From Intrasporangium calvum (GTDB lineage: Bacteria; Actinomycetota; Actinomycetes; Actinomycetales; Dermatophilaceae): a stretch of 53,186 nucleotides of DNA. Under the pieces are notes generated by a model. The model was not told the origin of the DNA. It ran no database searches and saw only the letters and a program-made list of their open reading frames with translations. Of this stretch, positions 1 through 8,367 are shown piece by piece (position 1 is the first letter of the stretch; each line of letters begins with the position of its first letter). The stretch is taken from assembly GCF_028446585.1 (NCBI RefSeq), contig NZ_JAPFQL010000008.1:1-53186 (forward strand), in the 5' to 3' direction. The position numbers were made by a program, and so were the translations under genes.

Positions 1-31
1 GTGGCTCAGTCCTTCGGTCGTGCCGGGAGGG

Positions 32-931
32 TCAGTCGTGGGTGAAGGTCTCGAGGGGCCCGCCGCCGGGGCCGACCATGACGGGCAGGTTGTCGATGAG
101 GCGGGTCGTGCCGACGCGCCCGGCGACCGCCAGGAGCGCCTCGCCGCGATACCACTCGGGCACGTCCTGCAAGGTCTCCGGGTGGACGAGGACGAGGTAG
201 TCGACGAGGGCGAGCGGCTCGTGGACGAGGACCTCGCGGGCCGCGCGTCGGATCGCTGAGGGACCCTCGATGGCGGCGCCGGCCCCGGCCCGGAGGGCGC
301 GGGAGAGGCACAGCGCCGTCTCCCGGTCGGAGGCGGTGAGGTAGGTGTTGCGGCTCGACATCGCCAGGCCGTCGGGCTCACGCACCGTGGGCACCGACAC
401 GACGCGGACCGGGAAGTCGAGATCCCGCACCATCCTGCGGATCAGGAGCAGCTGCTGCGCATCCTTCTGGCCGAAGTAGGCGGAGGTGCACCGGGTCAGG
501 TGCATGAGCTTGGCGACGACGGTGAGCATGCCGTCGAAGTGGCCCGGCCGGGACTGGCCCTCGAGGACGTCGCCCAAAGGCCCGGCGGAGACACGCACCC
601 CGGGGTCTCCCTCGGGGTAGATGACGTCCGGGGTGGGCGCGAACACGAGGTCGACGCCGGCCGCGGAGCAGATCTCGAGGTCGGAGTCGAAGGTGCGCGG
701 GTAGCGGGACAGGTCCTCCTTCGGCCCGAACTGGAGCGGGTTGAGGAAGATCGTCACGATGACGTGGGCGTGGGTCTCGCGGGCCCGTCGGATCAGCGTG
801 GCGTGGCCGTCGTGGAGAGCGCCCATCGTCATGACGACGGCGACGTCGCCGTCGTCGAGGGCCGCGCGGGCCGTGCGCAGCTCGTCGCGGGTGCGGGCCA
901 CGACGGGGCCGTCCGTTGGTTGCGTGGTCAC
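32..931 (-). CDS. panC: Pantothenate synthetase (pantoate--beta-alanine ligase)
   Basis: Makes pantothenate from pantoate, beta-alanine and ATP in the cytoplasm, the last step before CoA synthesis. The 299-residue length is normal for the family. The adenylating nucleotidyltransferase signature MGALHDGHATL lies near residues 36-46, with the HxGH-type histidines at about 40 and 43. GHFDGMLTVVAKL and the YFGQKDAQQL segment are also family hallmarks. The start is GTG; its first bases overlap the TGA of the upstream DUF2520 gene (GTGA), so the two are probably translationally coupled. No panD is visible before the window edge. Identification is secure. Confidence 0.97.
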   Translation of the reverse strand: MTTQPTDGPVVARTRDELRTARAALDDGDVAVVMTMGALHDGHATLIRRARETHAHVIVTIFLNPLQFGPKEDLSRYPRTFDSDLEICSAAGVDLVFAPTPDVIYPEGDPGVRVSAGPLGDVLEGQSRPGHFDGMLTVVAKLMHLTRCTSAYFGQKDAQQLLLIRRMVRDLDFPVRVVSVPTVREPDGLAMSSRNTYLTASDRETALCLSRALRAGAGAAIEGPSAIRRAAREVLVHEPLALVDYLVLVHPETLQDVPEWYRGEALLAVAGRVGTTRLIDNLPVMVGPGGGPLETFTHD

Positions 932-1827
932 GACTTGTCCTCCTCGTCGGCGAGCAGATCGAGCAGCGGCTCGGCGGCTGACGGCTTCAACCTGCCGCTG
1001 AGCAGTGCTCGTTGTGCGGTAGCGCGGGCGAGCGCCAGATAGGTCGGTCGGATGTCGGGGGCGACGTCCCGGAGCAGCGCCACGTGCCCGGCAACGGTAC
1101 CGGCATCTCCTCGGGCGACCGGTCCGGTGAGGGCTGCGTCACCCTGTTGCAGCGTGTTGGCCAGGGCCGCCGACAGGAGCGGCTCCAGCACTCGGGCCGG
1201 CTCCTCGATACCGGTCGAGCGCAACAGGTCCATCGCCTGGCTGACGAGGGTCACCAGGTGGTTCGCACCGTGGGCGAGGGCCGCGTGGTAGGTCAGCCGC
1301 TCCTCCTCCGGCACCCACACGGGGTCGCCGCCCATCTCGATGACGAGCGCCTCGGCCAGGGGGCGCGCCATGTCGACCGTCGTGACGCCGAAGCAGCAGT
1401 CCTGGAGTCGCTCGATGTCGACCGCCGTCCCCGTGAACGTCATCGCCGGGTGCAGCGCGAGGGGCACGATGTCCCGCTCGGCCGCCGCCTCGAAGACGGC
1501 GATGCCGTGGGCCCCCGACGTGTGCAGGACCAGCTGCCCGGGCGTGAAGGTCGCCGTCGCTGCGAGGCCCGCGATGAGCTCGACCAGCGCGTCGTCCGGG
1601 ATGGCGAGCACGACGAGGTGGGCGCCGGCGACCACCTCGGGGATCGGCCGCACCGGCACCCCGGGCAGCAGGGCCGCCGCGCGCTCCCGGCTCTGCTCAC
1701 TGACGGCGGAGACGCCGGTGACGTGGTGCCCCGCCCTGCGCAGCGCCGCGCCGAGCACGGCGCCGACGCGGCCGGCGCCCACGATCCCGACGTCGAAACG
1801 GGCGGGGCGATCCTGCGGAGTGGTCAC
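928..1827 (-). CDS. Rossmann-fold and DUF2520 domain oxidoreductase-like protein
   Basis: The N-terminal NAD(P)-binding Rossmann domain carries GIVGAGRVGAVLGAALRRAG at about residues 14-33. It is followed by a helical DUF2520 domain containing the family-typical LALHPAMTFTG and YHAALAHGANHLV segments. It is 299 residues long, starts at GTG and overlaps panC by 4 nt. In actinobacteria this family commonly sits beside panC. Distant members have been linked to ketopantoate reduction, so a role supplying pantoate is a reasonable inference, but the substrate cannot be read from sequence. The divergent methyltransferase gene starts only 26 nt away, so the promoters must overlap. Confidence 0.88.
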   Translation of the reverse strand: MTTPQDRPARFDVGIVGAGRVGAVLGAALRRAGHHVTGVSAVSEQSRERAAALLPGVPVRPIPEVVAGAHLVVLAIPDDALVELIAGLAATATFTPGQLVLHTSGAHGIAVFEAAAERDIVPLALHPAMTFTGTAVDIERLQDCCFGVTTVDMARPLAEALVIEMGGDPVWVPEEERLTYHAALAHGANHLVTLVSQAMDLLRSTGIEEPARVLEPLLSAALANTLQQGDAALTGPVARGDAGTVAGHVALLRDVAPDIRPTYLALARATAQRALLSGRLKPSAAEPLLDLLADEEDKS

Positions 1828-1853
1828 TCACCGCACCGTATCGCCTAGAGTCC

Positions 1854-2837
1854 GTGACCGTGGATCCCGTTCCCTGGCGTCAGGCGTGGCAGAGCGCGTT
1901 GTATGCCGCTGGGCTGGGTTTCTACGTCGCCCGCGGTGGACCCTCGGCGCACTTCACGACCGCGACCCACGGGGTGACCGGGGCGGTGCTCGCGCAGGCC
2001 CTGCTGGACCTGTGGCACCGGGAGCGCGGAGTGACGCCGCCCGCGCTCGTCGTCGACGTCGGAGCGGGGCGAGGTGAGCTGGCGACCCACCTGGCCGACG
2101 TGGTCGACCCGGTGACGGCCGTTCTCGCGGTCGACGTGGTGGCACGCCCCGACGGTCTCGACCCCCGAGTGGACTGGCTCGAGTCACCGGGGGGCGCAGG
2201 GCTCCCGAGCGGCCTCGTGGGCCTGTCCCACGCGCTCGTCATCGGGCACGAGTGGCTGGATGTCGTGCCCTGTGTCGTCGCCGAGGTCGACGAGTCGGGG
2301 CGGCTGCGCGAGGTTCTCGTCGATCCCGCCAGCGGCGGCGAGCAGCTCGGCGACGGCCTGCCGGCCGCCGACCTGGCCTGGGTCGGGGAGCACTGGCCCG
2401 CCGCAGCACCGGGCGACCGCGTCGAGGTCGGCCGGGCCAGAGACGGTGCATGGGCAGATCTGGTGGCGCGCGTGGAGTCCGGGCTGCTCGTCGCCGTCGA
2501 CTACGGGCACGTCCGCGAGGCTCGCCCGCCCAGGGGCACCCTGACGGCCTATCGGTCCGGGACCCAGACCGAGCCGGTGCCCGACGGCAGCTGCGACATC
2601 ACCGCCCACGTGGCGATGGACAGCCTGGACGCGGACCTGGTCACCACTCAGCGCGAGCTGCTCCGGAGCCTCGGGGTTCGCGGTGCGACACCGGACCATG
2701 CCCTGGCGATCCGGGACCCGATGGCCTACCTCCGCGCGCTGGAGCGGTCCGCCGCGGAGGCGGAGCTCATCAGGCCGGGCGGGTTCGGGGACTTCTGGTG
2801 GGCGCTGAAGCGGGTCGGGGCGCCGGACATACCCTGA
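1854..2837 (+). CDS. SAM-dependent methyltransferase, NdufAF7/COG1565 family
   Basis: Class I methyltransferase with the SAM-binding motif VVDVGAGRGELATHLADVV at about residues 64-82 and the family motif GHEWLDVVPC after it. The N-terminal ALYxxGxGFY...HFTTA block is typical of COG1565 proteins. The mitochondrial homologue NDUFAF7 symmetrically dimethylates an arginine of NDUFS2, the NuoD homologue; here an orphan nuoD lies two genes downstream on the same strand. The start is GTG. A second in-frame GTG at 1860 lies 8 nt after TAGAGT and could be a leaderless start. A copy of the dispersed 16-mer (1900-1915) encodes the YAAGL of the conserved block. Confidence 0.88.
   Translation: MTVDPVPWRQAWQSALYAAGLGFYVARGGPSAHFTTATHGVTGAVLAQALLDLWHRERGVTPPALVVDVGAGRGELATHLADVVDPVTAVLAVDVVARPDGLDPRVDWLESPGGAGLPSGLVGLSHALVIGHEWLDVVPCVVAEVDESGRLREVLVDPASGGEQLGDGLPAADLAWVGEHWPAAAPGDRVEVGRARDGAWADLVARVESGLLVAVDYGHVREARPPRGTLTAYRSGTQTEPVPDGSCDITAHVAMDSLDADLVTTQRELLRSLGVRGATPDHALAIRDPMAYLRALERSAAEAELIRPGGFGDFWWALKRVGAPDIP
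1900..1915 (-). repeat. Dispersed 16-mer, copy 1 (in methyltransferase gene)
   Basis: TGTATGCCGCTGGGCT, 15 of 16 bases identical to the complement of AGCCCAGCGGCATACG. It is read in the gene as YAAGL. Confidence 0.8.
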
Positions 2838-2841
2838 GGGC

Positions 2842-3414
2842 ATGCGTCGGCTCGTCACGGTCCTCCTTGCCCTCAGCACGTCCGCGGGGGTGACCATCGG
2901 CTTCGCGGCTGCGGCGATCATGGCCTTCCCCAGCACGGCCAGCGCACATGACGTCCTCGAGAAGACGACACCGGGCGAGGGCACCTCGGTCGAGCAGGTG
3001 CCGGCGGAGGTCGTGCTGGTGTTCAGCCAGGAACCCCTCGAGATCGGCCTGCAGGTCGTCGTCACCGGCCCGACCGGCAACGTGGCTCAGGGGGCCGCCG
3101 TCATCGAGGGGCGGGAGGTCCGTCAGGCCCTCTCGTCCGCAGCTCCCGCGGGCGACTACACCGTGGCCTACCGCGTGACGTCCGAGGACGGGCACCCGCT
3201 CACGGGTTCGTTCCGGTTCTTCGCGCTCACCGGGCTCGACGGGTCGACGGCGACAGTGGGGCCGTCGGCCCCCGTCGCCGCGCCGGAGGACCCCGAGGCA
3301 GAGGCCGCCAAGGACTCGCAGCTGGTCCCCGTCCTCCTCACCGCGGCCGGCACGGCCATTGCCCTCGGCCTGATCGCCTTCGTGCTGGTCCGAATGCGAC
3401 GTCGGCAGTCCTGA
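2842..3414 (+). CDS. Membrane-anchored CopC-domain copper-binding protein
   Basis: A signal peptide (about residues 1-35, ending STASA) places His36 at the mature N terminus, the first ligand of the CopC Cu(II) site. SEDGHPLTGSF supplies Asp116 and His118, which are residues 81 and 83 of the mature protein, close to the classical 1/83/85 pattern. A C-terminal transmembrane helix (about 160-182) followed by RMRRR anchors the domain outside the membrane. It is 190 residues long and starts 4 nt after the methyltransferase stop, so the two are probably co-transcribed. It probably buffers or delivers copper at the cell surface. No CopD domain is fused or adjacent. Confidence 0.92.
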   Translation: MRRLVTVLLALSTSAGVTIGFAAAAIMAFPSTASAHDVLEKTTPGEGTSVEQVPAEVVLVFSQEPLEIGLQVVVTGPTGNVAQGAAVIEGREVRQALSSAAPAGDYTVAYRVTSEDGHPLTGSFRFFALTGLDGSTATVGPSAPVAAPEDPEAEAAKDSQLVPVLLTAAGTAIALGLIAFVLVRMRRRQS

Positions 3415-3488
3415 GCGGCGCCCCGGGCGGCGACGAGGATCACTGAGACTCGGCCGACACCACCCTCTCGAAGCGAGGGGGGACACGG

Positions 3489-3494
3489 CATACT
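3489..3494 (+). promoter_or_regulatory. -10 element for a leaderless nuoD transcript
   Basis: CATACT lies exactly 7 nt upstream of the nuoD ATG, the spacing expected if transcription starts at the A of the start codon. There is no Shine-Dalgarno sequence. The -35 region is not convincing. Confidence 0.5.
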
Positions 3495-3501
3495 CGACCA
3501 C

Positions 3502-4692
3502 ATGACCGAGACCGCCGTGTCACACCGTTCCTCGCGTCAACGCGCCCTCACCGTCGGGGTCGGCGCCGGAGGGCTCGCAACGGCCGACATGGTCCTCAAC
3601 ATCGGCCCCCAGCACCCCGCGACACACGGCGTCCTCCGGCTGCGCATCGTCGTCGACGGCGAGCGGATCGTCACCGCTGAGCCGATCATCGGCTACATGC
3701 ACCGCGGCGCCGAGAAGCTCTTCGAGGTCCGCGACTACCGGCAGATCGTCGTGCTGGCCAACCGGCACGACTGGCTGAGCGCGTTCTCCAACGAGCTCGG
3801 CGTCGTGCTCGGCGTCGAGCAGATGCTCGGCATGGAGGTCCCCGAGCGCGCAGTGTGGGCCCGCACGGCGCTCGCCGAGCTCAACCGCGTCCTCAGCCAC
3901 CTGATGTTCCTCGGCAGCTACCCGCTCGAGCTCGGCGCCATCACGCCGGTCTTCTACGCGTTCCGCGAGCGCGAGGAGCTCCAGGCCGTCCTCGAGGAGG
4001 TCTCCGGCGGGCGGATGCACTACATGTTCAACCGCGTCGGCGGTCTCAAGGAGGACCTGCCCGCCGGCTGGCTCGGTCGGGTCGACAAGGCGATCGTCAA
4101 CGTCCGCAAGCGGCTGCCGTCGCTCGAGCACCTCCTCGTCGGCAACGAGATCCTCGAGGCCCGCACCAAGGGCGTCGGCGTCCTGGCGCGGGAGACCGCC
4201 CTGTCCTACGGCGTGTCCGGCCCGATCGCCCGCGCCAGCGGCGTCGACGTCGACCTGCGTCGAGACGCCCCCTACCTCGCCTACGGCGAGCTGTTCGGGC
4301 CCAACGGTCCCGGCCGGGTGGTCACTCGGGAGGCCGGCGACTCGCTCGCCCGCCTCGAGGTGCTGCTCGAGCAGACCCGGGTCAGCCTCGACATCGCCGA
4401 GGCCTGCCTGGACCGGCTGATCCAGCTCCAGCCGGGCCCGATCAACGTCAAGCTGCCCAAGGTCCTCAAGGTCCCCGAGGGCGAGATCTACTGCGCGACC
4501 GAGAACCCGCTCGGCTTCAACGGCTACTTCCTCGTCTCGCGCGGGGACAAGACGCCGTGGCGGCTCAAGCTGCGCTCCGCCTCGTTCAACAACGTCGCCG
4601 TCCTGACGGAGATGCTGCCCGGGCAGCTCATCTCCGACATGGTCTCGATCCTCGGGTCGATGTTCTTCGTCGTCGGCGACGTCGACAAGTGA
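3502..4692 (+). CDS. nuoD: Stand-alone NADH-quinone oxidoreductase subunit D (NuoD paralogue)
   Basis: Homologue of the 49-kDa complex I subunit, which helps form the quinone site. The 396 residues contain [16 protein letters not shown] (about 33-48), [10 protein letters not shown] (64-73), the [18 protein letters not shown] block, and a C-terminal run through [12 protein letters not shown] to FFVVGDVDK, which matches the family end. No nuoA-C or nuoE-N genes are nearby, so this is an orphan, like the second nuoD copies annotated in other actinobacteria. Arg68 in HRG is a plausible counterpart of the arginine methylated by NDUFAF7, whose homologue is two genes upstream. Its assembly into a full complex I is unproven. 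Confidence 0.93.
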   Translation: MTETAVSHRSSRQRALTVGVGAGGLATADMVLNIGPQHPATHGVLRLRIVVDGERIVTAEPIIGYMHRGAEKLFEVRDYRQIVVLANRHDWLSAFSNELGVVLGVEQMLGMEVPERAVWARTALAELNRVLSHLMFLGSYPLELGAITPVFYAFREREELQAVLEEVSGGRMHYMFNRVGGLKEDLPAGWLGRVDKAIVNVRKRLPSLEHLLVGNEILEARTKGVGVLARETALSYGVSGPIARASGVDVDLRRDAPYLAYGELFGPNGPGRVVTREAGDSLARLEVLLEQTRVSLDIAEACLDRLIQLQPGPINVKLPKVLKVPEGEIYCATENPLGFNGYFLVSRGDKTPWRLKLRSASFNNVAVLTEMLPGQLISDMVSILGSMFFVVGDVDK

Positions 4693-4697
4693 GGTCC

Positions 4698-4713
4698 CGT
4701 ATGCCGCTGGGCT
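4698..4713 (-). repeat. Dispersed 16-mer, copy 2 (contains a start codon)
   Basis: CGTATGCCGCTGGGCT, an exact complement of AGCCCAGCGGCATACG. Its ATG is the predicted start of the next gene, so it is read as MPLGS. Confidence 0.92.
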
Positions 4714-5015
4714 CGCTCACGCGCGCCCGCCGGCTCACGCTGCGCGCCCTTCTCGTTGCCCTGGTGCTGGCCGCGGTCGGTGGCACGGCGGCCTGCTCGG
4801 ACGAGGACCTCGTGGACACCATCCCGCCCCCTCGCCCCAACCGGGGGGCGACGGCCCCGTCGATCCCGACCGGCCCGTCGGAGGACTCGACGACGTCCTC
4901 GACGACCCCGTCAAAGACCACGTCAGAGACCACGTCAAAGACCACGTCGAGGACCTCGACCGTCTCCCTGGTCGACGAGTCCACCGCGCCAGACGCGAGC
5001 ACCAGCACGCCCTGA
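4701..5015 (+). CDS. Small Ser/Thr-rich lipoprotein-like protein
   Basis: Predicted 104-residue exported protein. It has basic N-terminal residues, a hydrophobic stretch (about 18-32, ALLVALVLAAVGG) ending in TAAC as an imperfect lipobox, then a low-complexity tail rich in Ser, Thr and Lys with repeated KTTS units. The start ATG lies inside the dispersed 16-mer and follows GAGG by 5-6 nt. It starts 8 nt after nuoD and ends 6 nt before the convergent lipoprotein gene. The function is unknown. Low-complexity, high-G+C sequence makes the reality of the gene uncertain, but the signal sequence and plus-strand reading are more plausible than the opposite-strand alternative. Confidence 0.5.
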   Translation: MPLGSLTRARRLTLRALLVALVLAAVGGTAACSDEDLVDTIPPPRPNRGATAPSIPTGPSEDSTTSSTTPSKTTSETTSKTTSRTSTVSLVDESTAPDASTSTP

Positions 5016-5021
5016 CCGCCC

Positions 5022-6050
5022 TCAGGAGACCGGCATCCCCAGGAACCGCGGGGCGCCGGAGGCGATGTCGATGACGACCCGCTCCCCCAGTGGCTCGGCG
5101 AGCTGCAGGACCGTCGGGGACAGCAGGTACTGCATCGTGCACATCGTGCCCGGGTCGGGCGGCGTGAACGTGCCCCCGACGACGACGAGGTCGGGGAACT
5201 CGACCGCGTGCCCCGTCAGGTCGCGGTCGCAGGCCCCATGGCCGAGCTGCACGGTGATGGTCCGCCCGGAGACCGCCGACAGGGCGTCGGCCGAGCTGAG
5301 CCCGGGCTCGGCTGCGGGCAGGGACGGCAGCGGGGCCGGCTGCTGTGCGGGCGGCTCCAGGATCCCGGGCGCCGTGGCGACGATGACGATCGGCCGGGCC
5401 ATCCCCTGGACGGTGAAGGACCACGCCGGGACCCTGGCCTCGCCCTCCGTCGTGGGCACTCGCGCCGTGGTGAGTTCGGCGTCAGTGAGCGTGAGCCGGC
5501 ACTCGTCGGACGCAACGCCCGTGCAGTCACCGGTGGCGTCCTGAAGGGCCCTGGCCAGCGACTCATCCGGCGTGATCACGTCGACCGGACGCTCCGTCCC
5601 GTCGGGCAGGGTCATCGTCGAGACGCCGATCTCGTCCTTCGGGACGCCGCTGTCGAGCGTCACCCGGCCTGCGGCCCACGCGACCTTCTGGGCATCGGTC
5701 TCGAAGCCCAGGTCAACGACCCAGGACCCCAGCAGCACCGGGCCCTCCGGCTGCTGCGGCACCCCAGCCCTGCGGACGGCCTCGGCGACGATCTTCGCCC
5801 GGTCGACGAAGGACGGTGGCGCCGGCTCGGACGGAGCCGTCGTGGCCGAGGGGCCGGCGGGAAGGTCGACGGGGGCACCCGGCGTGGACAGGGTCGAACC
5901 AGTGGAGGCGGGGGCGGGCGACTCGACCTCGCCGCAGGCGCTGAGGGCCAGCCCGAGCGGGACGGTGAGCAGGACGAGAGTTCGCAGCCGGCGGCCGCGC
6001 GTGGGAAACGCCATGTCTCGGAGACCCCTGAGCCAGCGGGTTCGTTGCAT
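5022..6050 (-). CDS. Hypothetical lipoprotein
   Basis: 342-residue secreted protein with no domain I recognise. The N terminus is basic, followed by a hydrophobic segment and the lipobox LSAC (VPLGLALSAC, about residues 35-44), then a Ser/Thr/Pro/Ala linker. The start was chosen because its ATG overlaps the upstream stop (TGATG); a second Met 12 codons later (MAFPTRG) is possible. It is the last gene of the folate/ftsH run, downstream of the DUF3180 membrane protein. The body contains FTVQGMARPIVIVATAPGI and a C-terminal ERVVIDIASGAPRFLGMPVS. The role is unknown. Confidence 0.8.
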   Translation of the reverse strand: MQRTRWLRGLRDMAFPTRGRRLRTLVLLTVPLGLALSACGEVESPAPASTGSTLSTPGAPVDLPAGPSATTAPSEPAPPSFVDRAKIVAEAVRRAGVPQQPEGPVLLGSWVVDLGFETDAQKVAWAAGRVTLDSGVPKDEIGVSTMTLPDGTERPVDVITPDESLARALQDATGDCTGVASDECRLTLTDAELTTARVPTTEGEARVPAWSFTVQGMARPIVIVATAPGILEPPAQQPAPLPSLPAAEPGLSSADALSAVSGRTITVQLGHGACDRDLTGHAVEFPDLVVVGGTFTPPDPGTMCTMQYLLSPTVLQLAEPLGERVVIDIASGAPRFLGMPVS

Positions 6051-6553
6051 CAACGGTCCCGAGCGTGGCCGTCCAGGTGGGGCACCTCGTCCTCGTCGCC
6101 CTCGTCCCGAGGTCGGACGCGGCACCACCGCTGGACGACCATGCCGGCGACGGCCAGCGCGAGAGCCACGACGACGTGGAGGGCGAAGGGCCACAGCCGG
6201 CTGCGCTGGGACTCGACGTCCGCGTCGGGCAGCAGGACGAGCACGATGGCGGCGTACCACCCGGTGAGGGCTGCGCCGGTCAGGGCCGCGGCCTGGCCGA
6301 GCACCAGGGTCCGGGCCGCGCGCAGTGCCGTCATCGACGGGGAAGGGGTGCCGTCCCGGAACTTCCGGACCTGCCAACCGGCCACGAGCACGCCACCGCC
6401 GAGGAAGAGCATGGCGGCTGCACCGACCCAGCCCGGGTCGGGAATGTTGCCGGTGGCCCCCTCGACCCAGCGCATCACCAGCCAGGCGAGCACGAGCACC
6501 ACGAGCCCGGTCAAAGCCAGGGTCGTCACGCGGATGCCGGAGTGCCGCTTCAC
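6050..6553 (-). CDS. DUF3180 family integral membrane protein
   Basis: About 167 residues with four hydrophobic helices: two in the N-terminal half (VTTLALTGLVVLVLAWLV, AAMLFLGGGVLVAGWQV) and two after the central TALRAARTLVLGQAAALTGA block, the last being FALHVVVALALAVAGMVV. The C terminus is acidic and charged. DUF3180 proteins are actinobacterial and typically follow folK. The GTG start overlaps the folK stop (GTGA); an ATG at 6565 is an alternative. The stop overlaps the next start, so the three genes are tightly coupled. Function is unknown; the family assignment rests on context and helix pattern. Confidence 0.85.
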   Translation of the reverse strand: MKRHSGIRVTTLALTGLVVLVLAWLVMRWVEGATGNIPDPGWVGAAAMLFLGGGVLVAGWQVRKFRDGTPSPSMTALRAARTLVLGQAAALTGAALTGWYAAIVLVLLPDADVESQRSRLWPFALHVVVALALAVAGMVVQRWCRVRPRDEGDEDEVPHLDGHARDR

Positions 6554-7437
6554 GGCTGCCCCCATTCGGGTCCGGGGCCGACCCCGGACTGGTCGAGCCC
6601 GCCGAGCAGCTCCCGAACGGGACGGATGCGTTCGTCGCCGGGTCCCAGCCGCAGGCGCGCGTGCGGGTCGACCGCGGCCCAGGGCACCAGGACGAAGGCG
6701 CGCTCCCCCGCCCGCGGATGCGGGAGAGTGAGTGACTCGTCCGTGCTCACGACCTCGTCCACCGAGCCGGGCGAGCCGAACTGGATCAGATCGAGGTCCA
6801 GGGTGCGGGCGCCCCACCGCACCTCGCGGGTTCGCCCGTGGGCGGCCTCGATGCGGTGCAGGGCCTCGAGCAGCTCGCGGGGTCCGAGGCGCGCTCGCCC
6901 GATCACCACGGCGTTGAGGTAGGGCGGCTGGTCGGGACCGCCGACGGGCTCGGTCTCGACGAGCGGCGACACGGAGGTCACGGTGAAGCCGGGCAGCTCA
7001 CGGAGAGCGTCCACCGCGAGCGAGAGGGTCTGGCCCCGGTCACCGAGGTTGGACCCGAGCGCGATGACGGCGCGCGGACCCTGGCTCCTGCGGATCCGGA
7101 CCTGGACGTCGCTGAAGGGATGGCCCACCGGAGCTTCCGGCTTGTGCACCACGACCTCGACCTCGTCGACGCGGTCGAAGGCGAGCACGTCGTCCGCGAT
7201 GACCTCGGCCAGGCGCTCGATGAGGTCGAAGGAGGGTCCGGCGATGCGTGCCACGACGAGGGAGGCGACCTCCGCGTAGTTCACCGTCGCGGCGAGGTCG
7301 TCGCTGCGGCCGGCCGGCGCGAGGTCGAGCGTGAGGTGCACGTCGACGACGAAGGTCTGCCCGTCTCGTTTCTCCGACTCGAGGACTCCGTGGTGACCAC
7401 GGGCCGTCACGCCCTGGAGAACGATGGCGTCGCTCAC
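6550..7437 (-). CDS. folK: Bifunctional dihydroneopterin aldolase / HPPK (FolB-FolK fusion)
   Basis: One 295-residue chain joins two successive folate enzymes. Residues 1-120 are FolB: IVLQGVTARGHHGVLESEK at the N terminus, the catalytic-region Tyr in NYAEV, and VVHKPEAPV. Residues 122-290 are FolK (6-hydroxymethyl-7,8-dihydropterin pyrophosphokinase): AVIALGSNLGDR, then EPVGGPDQPPYLNAVV and the metal-binding RWGARTLDLDLIQFG. The ATG overlaps the folP stop by 4 nt. The fusion would channel the aldolase product directly to the kinase. Both halves look complete. Confidence 0.95.
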   Translation of the reverse strand: MSDAIVLQGVTARGHHGVLESEKRDGQTFVVDVHLTLDLAPAGRSDDLAATVNYAEVASLVVARIAGPSFDLIERLAEVIADDVLAFDRVDEVEVVVHKPEAPVGHPFSDVQVRIRRSQGPRAVIALGSNLGDRGQTLSLAVDALRELPGFTVTSVSPLVETEPVGGPDQPPYLNAVVIGRARLGPRELLEALHRIEAAHGRTREVRWGARTLDLDLIQFGSPGSVDEVVSTDESLTLPHPRAGERAFVLVPWAAVDPHARLRLGPGDERIRPVRELLGGLDQSGVGPGPEWGQP

Positions 7438-8342
7438 GAAGAGCCCGCCGCGGACGTGTCTGGGGTCTGCAGGTGGTCGAGCGCTGCACCGACGACCGAC
7501 AGCACCCGCACCGTGGACGCCACGTCATGGACCCGGACACACCACAGGCCGGCCATGGCAGCCATGACCGAGGTCACGGTCGTCTCGAGGTCGCGCTCGG
7601 CCGGGGGCCGCGGCGGCTCGCCGGGGGCCAGGCCGACCCGGCCGAGGAACGTCTTGCGCGAGGCACCGAGCAGGACCGGGTGCCCCAGCTCGTGGAACTC
7701 CGGCAACGCGGCCATCAGCGCCCAGTTGTGCTCGGCGGTCTTGGAGAAGCCCAGCCCCGGGTCGAGGACGAGCAGGTCCGGGCTCATCCCGGCACCCAGC
7801 AGCTCGTCCCGACGGGCGGCGAGCTCACGGGACACCTCCGCGACGACGTCGTCATAGACGGCGAGTGACTGCATGTCGGCGCTGTGGCCGCGCCAGTGCA
7901 TGGCGATGAACGGCACCCCGGCCTCGACGGCCAACGGGACCATCTCGGGGTCGGCCAGCCCGCCGGAGACGTCGTTGATGATCCCCGCGCCGGCCTCCAG
8001 GGCCGCGGCTGCCACGTCAGCCCGCATGGTGTCGATGGAGACGACGGCGCCCTGCTCGGCCAGATCCCGGATGACCGGCAGCACCCGGCGCAGCTCCTCC
8101 TCGACGGAGGGTCGGTCCGCGCCCGGCCGGGTCGACTCGCCCCCGACGTCGACGATGTCGGCGCCGGCCGCCAGCACTTCCCGCCCATGGGCGAGGGCCG
8201 CCTCGGGCTCGAACCAGACACCCCCGTCCGAGAACGAGTCGGGGGTGACGTTGACGACGCCCATGACGAGGGTGCGGTCACGCTCGGTGACGAGAGCGGC
8301 GGCCGCGAGCGCTGCGGCTTCGGAAGCGATCATGACCGCCAT
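7434..8342 (-). CDS. folP: Dihydropteroate synthase
   Basis: Condenses p-aminobenzoate with dihydropterin pyrophosphate; the sulfonamide target. The family signature GVVNVTPDSFSDGG lies near residue 30, followed by DVGGESTRPGA and the central IINDVSGGLADPEM. The C-terminal LLGASRKTFLGR and CVRVHDVA complete the TIM barrel. I chose the ATG at 8342, 25 nt after the folE stop; an ATG at 8333 is also possible, and the longer in-frame extension would overlap folE and does not look like protein. About 302 residues. The stop overlaps the FolB-FolK start. Confidence 0.95.
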   Translation of the reverse strand: MAVMIASEAAALAAAALVTERDRTLVMGVVNVTPDSFSDGGVWFEPEAALAHGREVLAAGADIVDVGGESTRPGADRPSVEEELRRVLPVIRDLAEQGAVVSIDTMRADVAAAALEAGAGIINDVSGGLADPEMVPLAVEAGVPFIAMHWRGHSADMQSLAVYDDVVAEVSRELAARRDELLGAGMSPDLLVLDPGLGFSKTAEHNWALMAALPEFHELGHPVLLGASRKTFLGRVGLAPGEPPRPPAERDLETTVTSVMAAMAGLWCVRVHDVASTVRVLSVVGAALDHLQTPDTSAAGSS

Positions 8343-8367
8343 TCTGTCGTCGAGCAGGCCCGGGAGG

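Noticed and set aside
1-31. A gene downstream of panC at the window edge
   Set aside because: Too short to show a reading frame; nothing identifiable.
4628-5008. A 126-codon minus-strand frame rich in Val/Asp opposite the small lipoprotein
   Set aside because: It lacks a signal, family or ribosome binding site; its VFDVVSD-type repeats are the complement of the KTTS-rich tail.
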